Shown here piece after piece: positions 1 through 6,958 of a DNA stretch of 14,555 bases. The notes under the pieces were generated by a model. It was not told the DNA's origin and did no database searches. It was given only the letters and a program-made list of their open reading frames with translations. Made by a program: the position numbers and the translations under genes. The stretch comes from Spirochaetota bacterium (GTDB lineage Bacteria > Spirochaetota > UBA12135 > COTS27 > JAFLEE01): the NCBI GenBank assembly GCA_017302015.1, contig JAFLEE010000104.1:474-15028 (forward strand). The letters run 5' to 3'. The first letter of the stretch is position 1, and every line of letters starts with the position of its first letter.

Positions 1-288
1 ACGTCGAGGTCGGTGCGCGACGCGGCGTGCGCGCGCACCTGGTTCCGCTTCACCGGCGCCGCGGGCGCCCCCCGCACCGCCGGCAACGCCTGGCTCTTCG
101 ACTTCACCTTCCCCGACGGCGGCGAAACCTGGACCGCGGAGGTGCTCCTCGAGAAGACGCCCGGGGTCCAGATCGCCGGGGGGCGGAGTTATGTCCTCCT
201 CATGCAGTACCGCGGGTTCGATCCCTCCCGCAAGAAGCCCCAATTCTCCGCCGCCGTGGTGAAGGAGATCGTGCTCCCCCCCCGATGA
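1..288 (+). CDS. unrecognised protein, 3' end only
   Basis: The reading frame is open from the first base of the window, so the gene begins upstream; about 95 codons are visible, ending in TGA. The segment alternates short hydrophobic and polar stretches (for example WLFDFTF, TWTAEVLLEK, SYVLLMQYRGF), as expected for a beta-rich globular domain, and has no membrane span or recognisable catalytic motif. Its stop codon overlaps the ATG of the next gene in an ATGA arrangement, so the two are very likely co-translated. I do not recognise the family and assign no function. The coding call rests on the clean frame, the high-GC codon use and the 4-nt overlap. A GTG at 13 could be mistaken for a start, but the frame continues upstream and the codons before it look equally coding. 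Confidence 0.7.
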   Translation, partial: TSRSVRDAACARTWFRFTGAAGAPRTAGNAWLFDFTFPDGGETWTAEVLLEKTPGVQIAGGRSYVLLMQYRGFDPSRKKPQFSAAVVKEIVLPPR

Positions 289-1085
289 AGACGCCCGCGT
301 TCGCGCTCCTTTTCGCCCTCCTCGCGACGGCCGCGGCCCAGGCGCCGCGCCTGCACCTCCAACTCCGCGCGGAGGAGACCGTCGCGGTGCTGAGCCAAAG
401 CTACTCGGGCGGCGGCGCCGCCCCCACCGGGGGCGAGGGGTTCACCAATTTCGCCAGGCGCTACGACCTCCACCTGGGGGGCCTCCTCGAGAAGGGGCTC
501 CTGCGCGTGGGCCTGGGGTTGCGGGCCGGGCTCGTCGCCCAGGAATTCTACTCCTCCGTCGGGAGCCTCCTGAAGAACACGAACTCGCTGGGCGCGACCT
601 TCGCCGCCCTCCCCGAAGCGGGGCTGCGGCTAGGCCCCCTCTACGGCGGGGTCGGCTTCCATTGGGTCCCCGTCCCCGAAACGGACCCGATCTTCGCCCG
701 CACCGAGTCCTTCGAGCACCTGCTTCCCAACGCCCCGATCGTGCGCCTCGCCCTCGACCTGCGCCTCGGCAAATCCGCCGTGTCGCTCCTCGCCGGCGGC
801 CTCTGGAGCCGGCCCCTGGAAGGCGGCTGGACGAACCAGAATCTCGGCCTCGATGGCGGAATCCGCCTGGATTTGAACTATTATATCGGCGTGGAACTCC
901 GCTACCGCGCGTGGCTCGGGCTGCGGGAAAACCACCAGTATGCCGCGATCCAATTCCAATACCGCTTCACCCCCTCCTGGAGCGCCTCGGCCCATTGGTC
1001 GCGCCTGCTCTACCTGCCCGGGGCCAGCCCGCAAAACCGCCTCGGCCTCGGCGCCGCTTGGTCGTCGAAGCGGCCGGGGGGATGA
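285..1085 (+). CDS. secreted beta-strand-rich protein, probable small outer-membrane barrel
   Basis: This 266-aa protein starts at the ATG that overlaps the previous stop codon. The frame stays open upstream, but the first ~20 residues from this ATG form a good signal peptide (MKTPAFALLFALLATAAAQA, likely cut after AQA), which decides the start. The mature part has regularly spaced amphipathic strands rich in Gly, Tyr, Trp and Arg (for example GLLRVGLGLRAGLVA, IGVELRYRAWLGL, AAIQFQYRF), typical of an outer-membrane beta-barrel. There is no large soluble domain. The end (KRPGG) lacks the terminal aromatic residue of classic barrels, so a periplasmic or surface beta protein remains possible. 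It sits 1 nt upstream of the large protease-propeller-barrel gene, which suggests a shared envelope role. I do not recognise a named family. Confidence 0.75.
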   Translation: MKTPAFALLFALLATAAAQAPRLHLQLRAEETVAVLSQSYSGGGAAPTGGEGFTNFARRYDLHLGGLLEKGLLRVGLGLRAGLVAQEFYSSVGSLLKNTNSLGATFAALPEAGLRLGPLYGGVGFHWVPVPETDPIFARTESFEHLLPNAPIVRLALDLRLGKSAVSLLAGGLWSRPLEGGWTNQNLGLDGGIRLDLNYYIGVELRYRAWLGLRENHQYAAIQFQYRFTPSWSASAHWSRLLYLPGASPQNRLGLGAAWSSKRPGG

Positions 1086-1086
1086 C

Positions 1087-4047
1087 GTGGCGCGATCCCT
1101 CCCCGCCCTCCTCGTCGCCCTCCTTCTCTGCGTCCCCGCGTCGCTTTGGGCCCAGTACGATTTCGGCAAGAACCGCGTCGTCTACGCCCCGATTAAGTGG
1201 CGCATCTACCGCACCGCCTTCTTCGACCTCCATTACGACGCGAGCATGGAGGGGGTGGCGGTGGAGCTGGCCCAGGTCGCCGGCGATGGCGTGGCCCGCC
1301 TGAGCGCGACGATGCGCCACCGGCTCACCAAGCCCGTCCCCATCGTGGTCTATCCCTCCGCGACCGCCTTCGCCAATACGGCCCTCTCCCCCGAGGTCAT
1401 CGACGAGGGCACCGGCGGGTTCACCGAGTTCCAGCGCGACCGGGTGGTGGTGCCCTTCACGGGGAAATGGGACGAGTTCCGCCACGTCCTCGTCCACGAA
1501 TTGGCCCACGCCTTCGAACTGAGCATCCTGGAGAACGCCTCCGACGGCAACGCCCGCGCGCCGCGCATGCCGGGGCTCTGGGCGATGGAGGGCCTGGCCG
1601 AGTTCGCCAGCCTCGGGGAAGACGAGACGAGCCGGGCATGGGAGCGCGACGGCATCTTGTCCGAGGTCATGCCGGGCCTCGCCGAACTCGAGAATTATTG
1701 GACGCTGGGGGCCCGGGCCTTCTACGTCTACAAGGCCGGACAGTCCTTCTTCGCGTGGGTCGCCCGCCGCCACGGCTCCAACGCCCCGGGCGAACTCTAC
1801 CAGCGCCTCGTGCGCAGCAACGACCCCGACCGCGCCTTCAAAGAAGTCACCGGCCGCAAGGCCGAGGAGGCCAGCCGCCTCTGGCGCCAGGACCTCCGCG
1901 AGCGCTGGTGGCCCTCGGTGACGACCTTGAAAGATCCCGACCTCCGCGACCGCCGGGTGACCGCCGCGACCCGCGACGGTTCCTCCATCAACCTGCGGCC
2001 GGTCTTCGGCACCAACCGCAACCTCGTCTACCTGATCTCCAACCGCAAGGTCTACGCCCAGATCCTGCTGGTGGACGTGGACGAGGACCGCGTGCTGCGC
2101 GTGGTGGCCTCCGCCGACCGCGAGGCGGCCTTCGAGAGCATCAACGTGCTCAACAACACGCTCTCGCTCACCGCCGATCGCTCGCGCCTGTGCTTCACCT
2201 CCCGCGACCGCGGCGCCTACGTCTTCCACCTGTGGGACACGCGCTCCAACCGCCAGGCCGCGGCCTACGCCCTGCCCATGGATTTCTCGGCGGTCTTCGA
2301 GTCCGCCGTCTCCCCCGACGGTTCACGCATCGCCTTCGCCGCCACCCGCAGCAACCAGATCGACCTCTGGCTCTGGGATCCCTCCGCCCCCTCCCTCCGC
2401 CGCCTCACCGACGACGCTTTCGTCGAGGGCGAACCCGCCTGGTCGCCCGACGGGCGCCACCTGGCCTATACCGGCAATCGCGGCGCCACCAAGTATTCGA
2501 CCCTGCGCGACCTCTACCTGCGCGATTTGGCCACCGGCGAGGACCGCCTGCTCACCCGGGGCGGCGGCATCCACCATTGCCCCTCCTTTTCGCCCGACGG
2601 GAAGCGCGTGGCGTTCATCTCGGACCGGGGCGGGGTGGGGAACATCTGGATCAAGGAACTTTCCACCGGCGCGACGCGGCGGGTCACCGACCTCCCCGGC
2701 GAGGCCCTCTCGGTCGCCTGGGACCAGGACGGCAAGCGTTTGGCCTACGGGGCGCTGCAGGCCGGGCTCCACGACGTCTTCATCCGCAACCTCGAGCCCA
2801 CCAACGCCGAAGCGGCCCTCGAGACCGTGGCGGAGGACCCGGTGGCCCTGGCCCCCGCGGAGGCGGAGCGCGACCGGGAACGGGAAGCCTACCGACCCCG
2901 CATGCGCCTCACCGGGGCCTCCCAGAACGCCTACCGCGCGCTGCTCGTGCCCGACGCCTTCATGCTCATGGCGGGGGGCGCCTCCGCCTACGGCTTCTCC
3001 CTCAGCGCCGGGGCCTCCTTCTCCGACATGCTCGGGGAGCACCGGCTCAACGCCTCCCTCGGGGCCACCTACCTCCCCGGCAACGATTATTTCGACACCG
3101 CCAATTACCTCGACTACCGGAGCCTGAAGAACCGGGTCAATTGGGGCGTGGCGGGCTGGTTCTCCCGGCGCAACCTCTACATGCCCGATCTCCAGAGCAA
3201 TTACAGCATCTCCAACACCATGGTCGAGCAGAACGCCGGGGCCTCGGCCATGGCGATCTACCCCTTCTCCAAGTACAGCCGTCTCGAGGCCTCGCTCTCG
3301 CCGACCTTCTTCGCGCGGTCGTTCCGCGGCACCACGACGGAGCTCGTCTCCAACCTCTACCCGATCCATGCACCCACCTTCTCGCCCCAGGCGCGCTTGG
3401 CCTGGATCTTCGACAATACGCTCTTCGGGTACCTCCATCCCGTCGACAATTCCCGGGCCGCCGTGCTGGTGGAGGGGGCGCCGCCCACGGGGAGCAATAC
3501 GGGGTTCTTCCGGTTCATGGCCGACGGGCGACGCTATTTCATGCTCGGCCGCCGCGCGAGCCTCGCCCTGCGCCTCATGCTGGGGGCGGTGGTGGGCCCC
3601 GACAGCGCGGAGTACGATTTCAAGATCGGCGGGAACGGGACGCTGGATTTCCTCTACTTCACCTCCGAGAACTACCCCACCCTCCACAGCCTGCCCCCCT
3701 ACTCGCTCCGCGGGAACTTCATGCAGCTCCTCAACGTGGAGTACCGATTCCAATTCCTCCAGGCGGCGAACTTCTCGTGGCCCTTCCCCTTCTCCATCCG
3801 CAACATCAACGGCGTGGTGTTCTTCGACGCCGGCGCCGCGACCACCAACCTCGCCACCCTGCGGGCCTGGTCCTCCGATTCCAACGGCGTCACCTTCCAC
3901 GACCTGAAGGCCGCCTTCGGCTTCGGCTTCCGCTTCGTCTTCCTCATCTTCCCGATGAAGGTCGATTTCTCCACCCCCTGGGACGGGCGCACGCTGCGCG
4001 ACCTCAAGAACTGGGACGTCTCTGTGAGCATCGGGTTCGATTACTGA
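1087..4047 (+). CDS. zinc metalloprotease (peptidase MA-like) - TolB-type propeller - Omp85-like barrel fusion
   Basis: The product is 986 aa, read from a GTG 1 nt after the previous stop. The frame is open further upstream, but only this start places a signal peptide at the N-terminus (ARSLPALLVALLLCVPASLWAQ), and a G-rich weak Shine-Dalgarno lies just before it. Three parts follow. Residues ~25-300 hold a gluzincin-type protease: HELAH at 137-141 (His137 and His141 zinc ligands, Glu138 catalytic) and MEGLAEF, with Glu168 the likely third ligand, as in peptidase MA families. Residues ~330-600 hold PD40/TolB-like propeller blades, with SPDG-type signatures near 409, 453, 502 and 546. Residues ~620-986 are beta-barrel sequence ending in NGVVFFDAGAA and SVSIGFDY, like the end of Omp85/BamA barrels with a terminal aromatic. 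Inference: an outer-membrane protein holding a protease and propeller on one face of the membrane. The substrate is unknown. Confidence 0.85.
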   Translation: MARSLPALLVALLLCVPASLWAQYDFGKNRVVYAPIKWRIYRTAFFDLHYDASMEGVAVELAQVAGDGVARLSATMRHRLTKPVPIVVYPSATAFANTALSPEVIDEGTGGFTEFQRDRVVVPFTGKWDEFRHVLVHELAHAFELSILENASDGNARAPRMPGLWAMEGLAEFASLGEDETSRAWERDGILSEVMPGLAELENYWTLGARAFYVYKAGQSFFAWVARRHGSNAPGELYQRLVRSNDPDRAFKEVTGRKAEEASRLWRQDLRERWWPSVTTLKDPDLRDRRVTAATRDGSSINLRPVFGTNRNLVYLISNRKVYAQILLVDVDEDRVLRVVASADREAAFESINVLNNTLSLTADRSRLCFTSRDRGAYVFHLWDTRSNRQAAAYALPMDFSAVFESAVSPDGSRIAFAATRSNQIDLWLWDPSAPSLRRLTDDAFVEGEPAWSPDGRHLAYTGNRGATKYSTLRDLYLRDLATGEDRLLTRGGGIHHCPSFSPDGKRVAFISDRGGVGNIWIKELSTGATRRVTDLPGEALSVAWDQDGKRLAYGALQAGLHDVFIRNLEPTNAEAALETVAEDPVALAPAEAERDREREAYRPRMRLTGASQNAYRALLVPDAFMLMAGGASAYGFSLSAGASFSDMLGEHRLNASLGATYLPGNDYFDTANYLDYRSLKNRVNWGVAGWFSRRNLYMPDLQSNYSISNTMVEQNAGASAMAIYPFSKYSRLEASLSPTFFARSFRGTTTELVSNLYPIHAPTFSPQARLAWIFDNTLFGYLHPVDNSRAAVLVEGAPPTGSNTGFFRFMADGRRYFMLGRRASLALRLMLGAVVGPDSAEYDFKIGGNGTLDFLYFTSENYPTLHSLPPYSLRGNFMQLLNVEYRFQFLQAANFSWPFPFSIRNINGVVFFDAGAATTNLATLRAWSSDSNGVTFHDLKAAFGFGFRFVFLIFPMKVDFSTPWDGRTLRDLKNWDVSVSIGFDY

Positions 4048-4048
4048 C

Positions 4049-4462
4049 ATGGCCTGCCGCGTCACCCGCCGATTCCGCTTCGAGGCCGCCCACCGGCTCT
4101 GGAAGGATTATTCCGGGAAATGCGCCCATAACCACGGGCATTCCTGGACCGCCTCGGTGACCGTCGAGGCGGACGCCCTGGACGCGAAGGGCATGGTCGT
4201 CGACTACGCCGACCTCAAGGCCCTCGGGGCGTGGATCGACGCCGCCTGGGACCACGGCACGATCCTCTGGAAGGAGGACCCCTTCCTCGCCTACCTCCTC
4301 GCCGAGAAGCACAAGACCTACGCCTGCGACGCCAACCCCACCAGCGAACACCTCGCCTTCGTCCTCCTGGGCAAGGCCCGGGAACTCTTCGAGGACGGCC
4401 GATTGCGCGTGCTCGAGGTGCGCGTCTGCGAAACCCTCAATACGGAGGCCTGGGTCGGGTGA
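4049..4462 (+). CDS. queD: 6-carboxytetrahydropterin synthase (QueD family)
   Basis: QueD converts 7,8-dihydroneopterin triphosphate to 6-carboxy-5,6,7,8-tetrahydropterin, the second step toward preQ0 and queuosine. The 137-aa length fits this cytosolic family. Motifs seen: FEAAHRL with zinc ligand His15; CAHNHGHSW with catalytic Cys25 and zinc ligands His29 and His31; GMVVDYADLK at 48-57; WDHGTIL with Asp68-His69 of the catalytic triad; NPTSEHLA at 96-103, replacing the usual PTxExLA; and VCET with Glu128, which binds the pterin. A segment of ~20 residues (75-95, rich in Lys, Tyr and Ala) between the DH and PTSE motifs is longer than in E. coli QueD. It starts 1 nt after the barrel protein stop, with no visible Shine-Dalgarno, so it is probably translationally coupled. 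No other que gene lies in the window. A related 6-pyruvoyl-tetrahydropterin synthase role cannot be excluded. Confidence 0.88.
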   Translation: MACRVTRRFRFEAAHRLWKDYSGKCAHNHGHSWTASVTVEADALDAKGMVVDYADLKALGAWIDAAWDHGTILWKEDPFLAYLLAEKHKTYACDANPTSEHLAFVLLGKARELFEDGRLRVLEVRVCETLNTEAWVG

Positions 4463-4523
4463 CCCGGGCATCGTGCCTTCTCGCCGGCCGAACGGATTGC
4501 CTCGCGTGCGCCTCCGATCCCCC

Positions 4524-6617
4524 ATGGACATCCCCCGCGGTGGCCGTCCCCGACTCCTCCTGGCCATCGCCCTTTGGATCCTCCCGCTCGGGGCCCACCC
4601 CGCCCTCGACCGGGACGGCGACGGGCTCTCCGATGAGGATGAGATCCACCAATACCTCTCCAGCCCGACGAACCGCTCCACCGCGGGCAACGGCGTTCCC
4701 GACGGCGACTGGGCCCAGCGGCGGCAATTCACCACCACGATCCGGGCGGTGCTGCGGGTCCTCAAGCCGTGCATGGCCGGCACCCACCACGATCCGTTCC
4801 AAGACAGCGCGGTGCTCGCCGATTACGGCCAGACCGTGGACCTGGAATGCATCGCCTACCTCCACCGCCAGGGCATGGAGGGGGCCCGGCTGCCGGACCT
4901 GCGCCTGAAGCGGCGCGAGCGGCGCGTCTTTTCCCGGCTCCCGGAAAATACGGAATGGCGCCAGGACAACGCGGCCTTCGCCGAGTGGCTCGCGCCCACG
5001 CGCGCCTGCAATTGGAACGAGGGACTCCGCCAGCAGATCATCCAGGAATTGGGCCTCGACGGGATCGCCGTCGAGGCGCTCACCGACCTCGACCTCGTGG
5101 AATGGGTGGTCGAATGGCTTTGGGAAAAATCCGAGTGCCGCACCACCGCCGGGCTCCCCTACCTCTTCTCCTTCCAGAAGAACCGGCTATCGCTCCCCAG
5201 CGCCACCTACACCTTTTTTGTGCGCAATAACCCCCTGCCCTGGCCGGAGTGGAAATCCCCCTTCGAGCCCGAATGGAAGGCCTACGCGGACCTCGCCTTC
5301 GACGGCCGCAAGATGTGGCAGGCCCACCGCTACGATTGGGGCATGGGCTGGTGCGTCTACGTCGCGACCGTCCTGCGGGCCCTGGGCATCCCCACGCGCT
5401 TCGCCCAATTCGTCCCCCTGGTGAATCCCGCCCGGGCCCCGGAACTCGAGTACCTCGAGCGGGTCATGAAGCCCGCCCCCCTTCGCGATTTCCTCCTCCA
5501 AAATAGCCGCGGGCCCTACGCGCTCGACATGCTCCAGGACCATTGGCAGGTGGTCACCATGAACGAGGTGCGCGTCGGGGAGCGCTGGGTGCTCCTGCAC
5601 CTCCCCCGCAGCGGGACCGGAGTCCACTTCCCGGCCACGCCCATGGAGGCCGCGGTCACCCCGGGTTATTTGCTGCGCATCCACACCTTCGCCGATCCGA
5701 CGACCCTCGATTACGCGTCCACTTGGGGCCGAAAGGCCGCCGGCACGCTGCGCGTCCCTTCCATCCCCGGCGCCGCTCCCTGGCAACTCCTTTCGATCAC
5801 CCCATCGGTCGGGCGATACTCCCGCCTCATCATCAACGAACAAACCAACCGGGAAGACTTGGATCCCCCGGGGGAGGCGGCCCCCTCGGCCTACCAAGCC
5901 CCCGCGGCCGCAGCCGACGGCGCGTCGCCGAGAGTTGCCGGGGAGGACGACCGCATGCCGCTCATCCATCGCCTCCCCCTGGAACGCGAGGCCCTCGCCC
6001 AAGTCCGCCGCGAGGGCCTGCGGGCCGGAGAATTTCCGACGGCGTTCCCCGTGCCCAAATCCTATAGTTCCCTCCTCCATTTCCAGGTCGACCCCTCCCA
6101 GTTCCCCAATCGGAAACTCCCCGGTTCCCCCGAGGCGACGCCGCCGAAGGCGAAAGCGGGCGCCCGCGGCCTGCCCTATGATTTTTTCCCGGCCGAGGAG
6201 CCGGGGACGGTTCCTCCCGGCCCTTCGAATCTTGCCCGCGACCTGACGAATCCGGGTTCTTGGTCCATCCTCGACGCCTTCTGGTACGATTCCGAAAAGC
6301 GCCCCCTTCCCATGCCGCCCGCCCTCGCCACCGGGGGCGCCACGCTCATCCTCATCAAGGTGCGCCGCCCCGATGGGAATCCGCCCGAGAGTTTTCTCGG
6401 CCGATGCAACCGGCGTTTCCGCCTCGAGCGGGAAGGCGAGCCTCCCATTCCCGCCCGCCTCCTCCCGGTGTATTGGGAGGACTATTTCGCCCTCTCCATC
6501 CCAATGACCGAATTTCCAAAGATGAAAAGCGGGATCACCTATCGCCTGGCCCAGGAACCGGTCGGGGAGGCCATCCCTTGGCGCCTCGTCGAGGGCCTAG
6601 TTTTACAGCGGCCTTGA
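4524..6617 (+). CDS. exported protein with TSP3-like calcium repeat and transglutaminase-like domain
   Basis: I start this 697-aa protein at the ATG at 4524 because it gives a compact signal peptide (MDIPRGGRPRLLLAIALWIL, then PLGAHPA). A GTG at 4473 would add 17 unconvincing residues, and neither site has a Shine-Dalgarno. Directly after the signal comes DRDGDGLSDEDE (Asp29, 31, 33, 37 and Glu40), a thrombospondin-type-3/EF-hand-like calcium loop. The core at ~250-360 resembles transglutaminase-like cysteine proteins: GWCVYVATVLRALGIPTRF with Cys277, then DHWQVVTMNEV with His340, and GERWVLL. The canonical HAW-x-EV...D spacing is not preserved, so activity is uncertain. Residues ~430-560 are Pro/Ala-rich linker, and the last ~110 residues form another beta-rich domain. 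The gene is the last of the run and is followed by a hairpin. Likely periplasmic or surface-exposed; the substrate is unknown. Confidence 0.78.
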   Translation: MDIPRGGRPRLLLAIALWILPLGAHPALDRDGDGLSDEDEIHQYLSSPTNRSTAGNGVPDGDWAQRRQFTTTIRAVLRVLKPCMAGTHHDPFQDSAVLADYGQTVDLECIAYLHRQGMEGARLPDLRLKRRERRVFSRLPENTEWRQDNAAFAEWLAPTRACNWNEGLRQQIIQELGLDGIAVEALTDLDLVEWVVEWLWEKSECRTTAGLPYLFSFQKNRLSLPSATYTFFVRNNPLPWPEWKSPFEPEWKAYADLAFDGRKMWQAHRYDWGMGWCVYVATVLRALGIPTRFAQFVPLVNPARAPELEYLERVMKPAPLRDFLLQNSRGPYALDMLQDHWQVVTMNEVRVGERWVLLHLPRSGTGVHFPATPMEAAVTPGYLLRIHTFADPTTLDYASTWGRKAAGTLRVPSIPGAAPWQLLSITPSVGRYSRLIINEQTNREDLDPPGEAAPSAYQAPAAAADGASPRVAGEDDRMPLIHRLPLEREALAQVRREGLRAGEFPTAFPVPKSYSSLLHFQVDPSQFPNRKLPGSPEATPPKAKAGARGLPYDFFPAEEPGTVPPGPSNLARDLTNPGSWSILDAFWYDSEKRPLPMPPALATGGATLILIKVRRPDGNPPESFLGRCNRRFRLEREGEPPIPARLLPVYWEDYFALSIPMTEFPKMKSGITYRLAQEPVGEAIPWRLVEGLVLQRP

Positions 6618-6622
6618 GATCC

Positions 6623-6654
6623 GCGCCTGGGCCATCCGAAGCCGGCCCAGGCGC
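6623..6654 (+). terminator. strong hairpin after the first operon
   Basis: GCGCCTGGGCC (6623-6633) pairs perfectly with GGCCCAGGCGC (6644-6654) around a 10-nt loop, starting 6 nt after the TGA of the transglutaminase-like gene. No T-run follows, so it is either a U-less intrinsic terminator or an mRNA 3'-end-stabilising hairpin combined with Rho-dependent termination. Confidence 0.6.
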
Positions 6655-6856
6655 CTGACCTTCGCCGACTGGCGCCATTTGACCTGATTTTTAATGGAAA
6701 ACCGCCGCGAATGGGGCGGGATTTTGGCGCTCAAGGGGCGAAATCGGGGGATTTTCTCGCTCGCGTCATCCTGTCCGGGAGGGCCCTATTAACCTCGCCC
6801 GACTGGGTCGCTTTGACACGGAAGCCCCCGCACCCCCCCTCCATCCGGCGCTCCTT

Positions 6857-6875
6857 GGACCTGCCGAAGCGGTCC
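6857..6875. repeat. short inverted repeat, possible activator site
   Basis: GGACC (6857-6861) and GGTCC (6871-6875) are inverted copies separated by 9 nt, centred about 66 bases upstream of the predicted sigma-54 transcription start. Five-base arms are common by chance in GC-rich DNA. Position is the only extra support for an enhancer-binding-protein site. Confidence 0.2.
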
Positions 6876-6905
6876 GTAGAGGGCTGAATTCGCGCGCTGG
6901 AGAGT

Positions 6906-6921
6906 TGGCACGGATGATGCA
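6906..6921 (+). promoter_or_regulatory. sigma-54 (-24/-12) promoter of hsp20
   Basis: TGGCACGGATGATGCA matches the RpoN consensus TGGCACG-N4-TTGCW at every defined position except the first T of TTGC. The invariant GG (6907-6908) and GC (6919-6920) are exactly 10 nt apart, as sigma-54 requires. Transcription would start near 6932, leaving a leader of about 27 nt that contains the Shine-Dalgarno. Sigma-54 promoters need an AAA+ activator; none is encoded in the window. Confidence 0.7.
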
Positions 6922-6946
6922 TCTAGAGAGGCACCAAACGAACTTT

Positions 6947-6952
6947 AGGAGG
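6947..6952 (+). promoter_or_regulatory. strong Shine-Dalgarno of hsp20
   Basis: AGGAGG lies 6 nt before the ATG at 6959. It fixes the start against an in-frame codon further upstream (6905) that lies inside the promoter. It is the best ribosome binding site in the window. Confidence 0.85.
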
Positions 6953-6958
6953 TTCGCC

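Larger units (their letters stand above)
6618..6958 (+). other. 341-bp intergenic region upstream of hsp20
   Basis: I see no convincing gene here. The two short frames on the minus strand (6731-6922 and 6766-6960) have no ribosome binding site or recognisable protein features and run into the promoter. The region holds a terminator-like hairpin near its left end, a stretch less GC-rich than the flanking genes around 6680-6800, a weak inverted repeat at 6857-6875, a sigma-54-type promoter at 6906-6921 and a Shine-Dalgarno at 6947-6952. The length between hairpin and promoter would accommodate upstream enhancer-binding sites of the kind sigma-54 promoters need. Confidence 0.6.

Noticed and set aside
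967-2229. A 420-codon antisense open frame over the metalloprotease part
   Set aside because: It has the same biased antisense composition and overlaps a clearly functional gene throughout.
2323-4065. A 580-codon antisense open frame
   Set aside because: It is a Gly/Glu/Val/Arg-rich antisense shadow of the same gene, without a signal, motif or ribosome binding site.
1197-4160. A 987-codon open frame on the plus strand, shifted relative to the metalloprotease-propeller-barrel gene
   Set aside because: Its translation is dominated by Arg, Pro, Gly and His, as expected for an alternative frame of GC-rich coding DNA, and it has no domain signature. The overlapping frame has a signal peptide, a HELAH site, propeller blades and a barrel.
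4473-4523. GTG at 4473 as the start of the transglutaminase-like gene
   Set aside because: It would put a 17-residue Arg/Pro-rich extension in front of a normal signal peptide and has no Shine-Dalgarno.
6618-6958. CIRCE element or RNA thermometer controlling hsp20
   Set aside because: No TTAGCACTC-N9-GAGTGCTAA repeat is present, and the ~27-nt leader predicted from the sigma-54 promoter is too short for a ROSE-type structure sequestering AGGAGG.
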